From assembly GCF_000429265.1 (NCBI RefSeq), contig NZ_AUBN01000006.1, forward strand, positions 62,001 through 126,000: a DNA stretch of 64,000 nucleotides, given 5' to 3'. The DNA comes from Actinomyces gerencseriae DSM 6844 (GTDB taxonomy: Bacteria; Actinomycetota; Actinomycetes; Actinomycetales; Actinomycetaceae). Under the pieces are notes generated by a model. It was not told the DNA's origin. It searched no databases and saw only the letters and a program-made list of their open reading frames with translations. Positions 63,785-64,000 of the stretch are shown here, one piece after another; position 1 is the first letter of the stretch, and each line of letters opens with the position of its first letter. Position numbers and translations under genes: made by a program.

Positions 63785-64000
63785 ATGACACGACTGGGGA
63801 AGCCCACCGGGCCGAGACCCGGATTCTCTCGCGAGGATGTGGTGGAGGCCGCACTCGCTCTCGGGGTGGCCGACTTCACCCTGACCGCGGTGGCAGAGCG
63901 TCTGGGTGTGGCCGTCTCCGGCCTGTACCGCACGATCTCCTCGCGCGAGGACCTTCTGATCGCATGCCTGGAGCGGATCGCCGCCCGGATGAGCCTCTCC
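63785..64000 (+). CDS. TetR-family regulator, 3' end beyond the window
   Basis: The frame is open from ATG 63785 to the window edge (72 codons). The N-terminal helix-turn-helix is clear: FSREDVVEAALALG, then DFTLTAVAERLGVAVSGLY and RTISSREDLLIACL. This is the TetR_N pattern (Thr before VAERLGVAVSGLYRTISSRE). The ligand domain is outside the window. The gene is divergent from the fused ABC transporter and probably represses it. Confidence 0.85.
   Translation, partial: MTRLGKPTGPRPGFSREDVVEAALALGVADFTLTAVAERLGVAVSGLYRTISSREDLLIACLERIAARMSLS

Overview
The window is GC-rich, about 70% by eye. It carries actinobacterial markers: a WhiD/WhiB3-type Wbl protein, a GuaB3-type IMPDH paralogue beside guaB, groES under a CIRCE element, a THUMP-like methyltransferase, and many GTG starts. 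The best guess is a fermentative member of the Actinomycetaceae (Actinomyces-like). That placement is inferred from gene content and was not tested by any search. I saw no tRNA, rRNA, CRISPR array, phage gene or transposase.

Layout. 1-11,140: a truncated DUF4253 protein; a DUF4143-type AAA ATPase; a DesK/LuxR-type two-component system divergent from an ABC-2 exporter (ATPase plus two permeases); an aldo/keto reductase; a GDSAG-type esterase; a second DUF4143 ATPase. 11,400-15,730: guaA, a small membrane protein, a divergent MFS protein, and a remnant of a sugar porter.

15,740-36,090: the core of the window, a myo-inositol catabolic region of about 20 kb. It holds iolE, a Zn alcohol dehydrogenase, an IolT-type porter, iolH, three Gfo/Idh/MocA dehydrogenases, four TIM-barrel isomerase/dehydratase proteins, iolD, iolB, a Cgl0159-type class I aldolase homologue, iolC, a GntR/UTRA regulator (iolR), a transaldolase, a LacI regulator and a NUDIX hydrolase. 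The palindrome TTTGTCCTGACAAA, or a close variant, lies upstream of nearly every transcription unit, which points to one IolR regulon. No iolA (malonate semialdehyde dehydrogenase) is present in the window.

36,300-43,650: pta-ackA (acetate and ATP formation), rnhA, marC, an SSS-type symporter with a small membrane partner, and ptsH (HPr). 43,890-49,590: an alpha-galactosidase operon with a sugar ABC importer whose first permease gene is interrupted by an in-frame amber codon.

49,750-64,000: guaB3, a DEDD exonuclease, guaB, whiB, groES with CIRCE, a SanA/YdcF-like protein, a THUMP-like methyltransferase, a YbdK-type carboxylate-amine ligase, tsaD, a fused two-unit ABC transporter of about 1,300 residues resembling IrtA/IrtB, and the 5' part of a divergent tetR.

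The most notable points are: the operator series with an unusually complete yet iolA-less inositol region; two probable gene lesions (a C7 frameshift in the aldolase homologue and an amber codon in the galactoside permease); a 69-bp palindromic element with a second partial copy; and a 23-bp tandem repeat that overlaps the end of the response-regulator gene.
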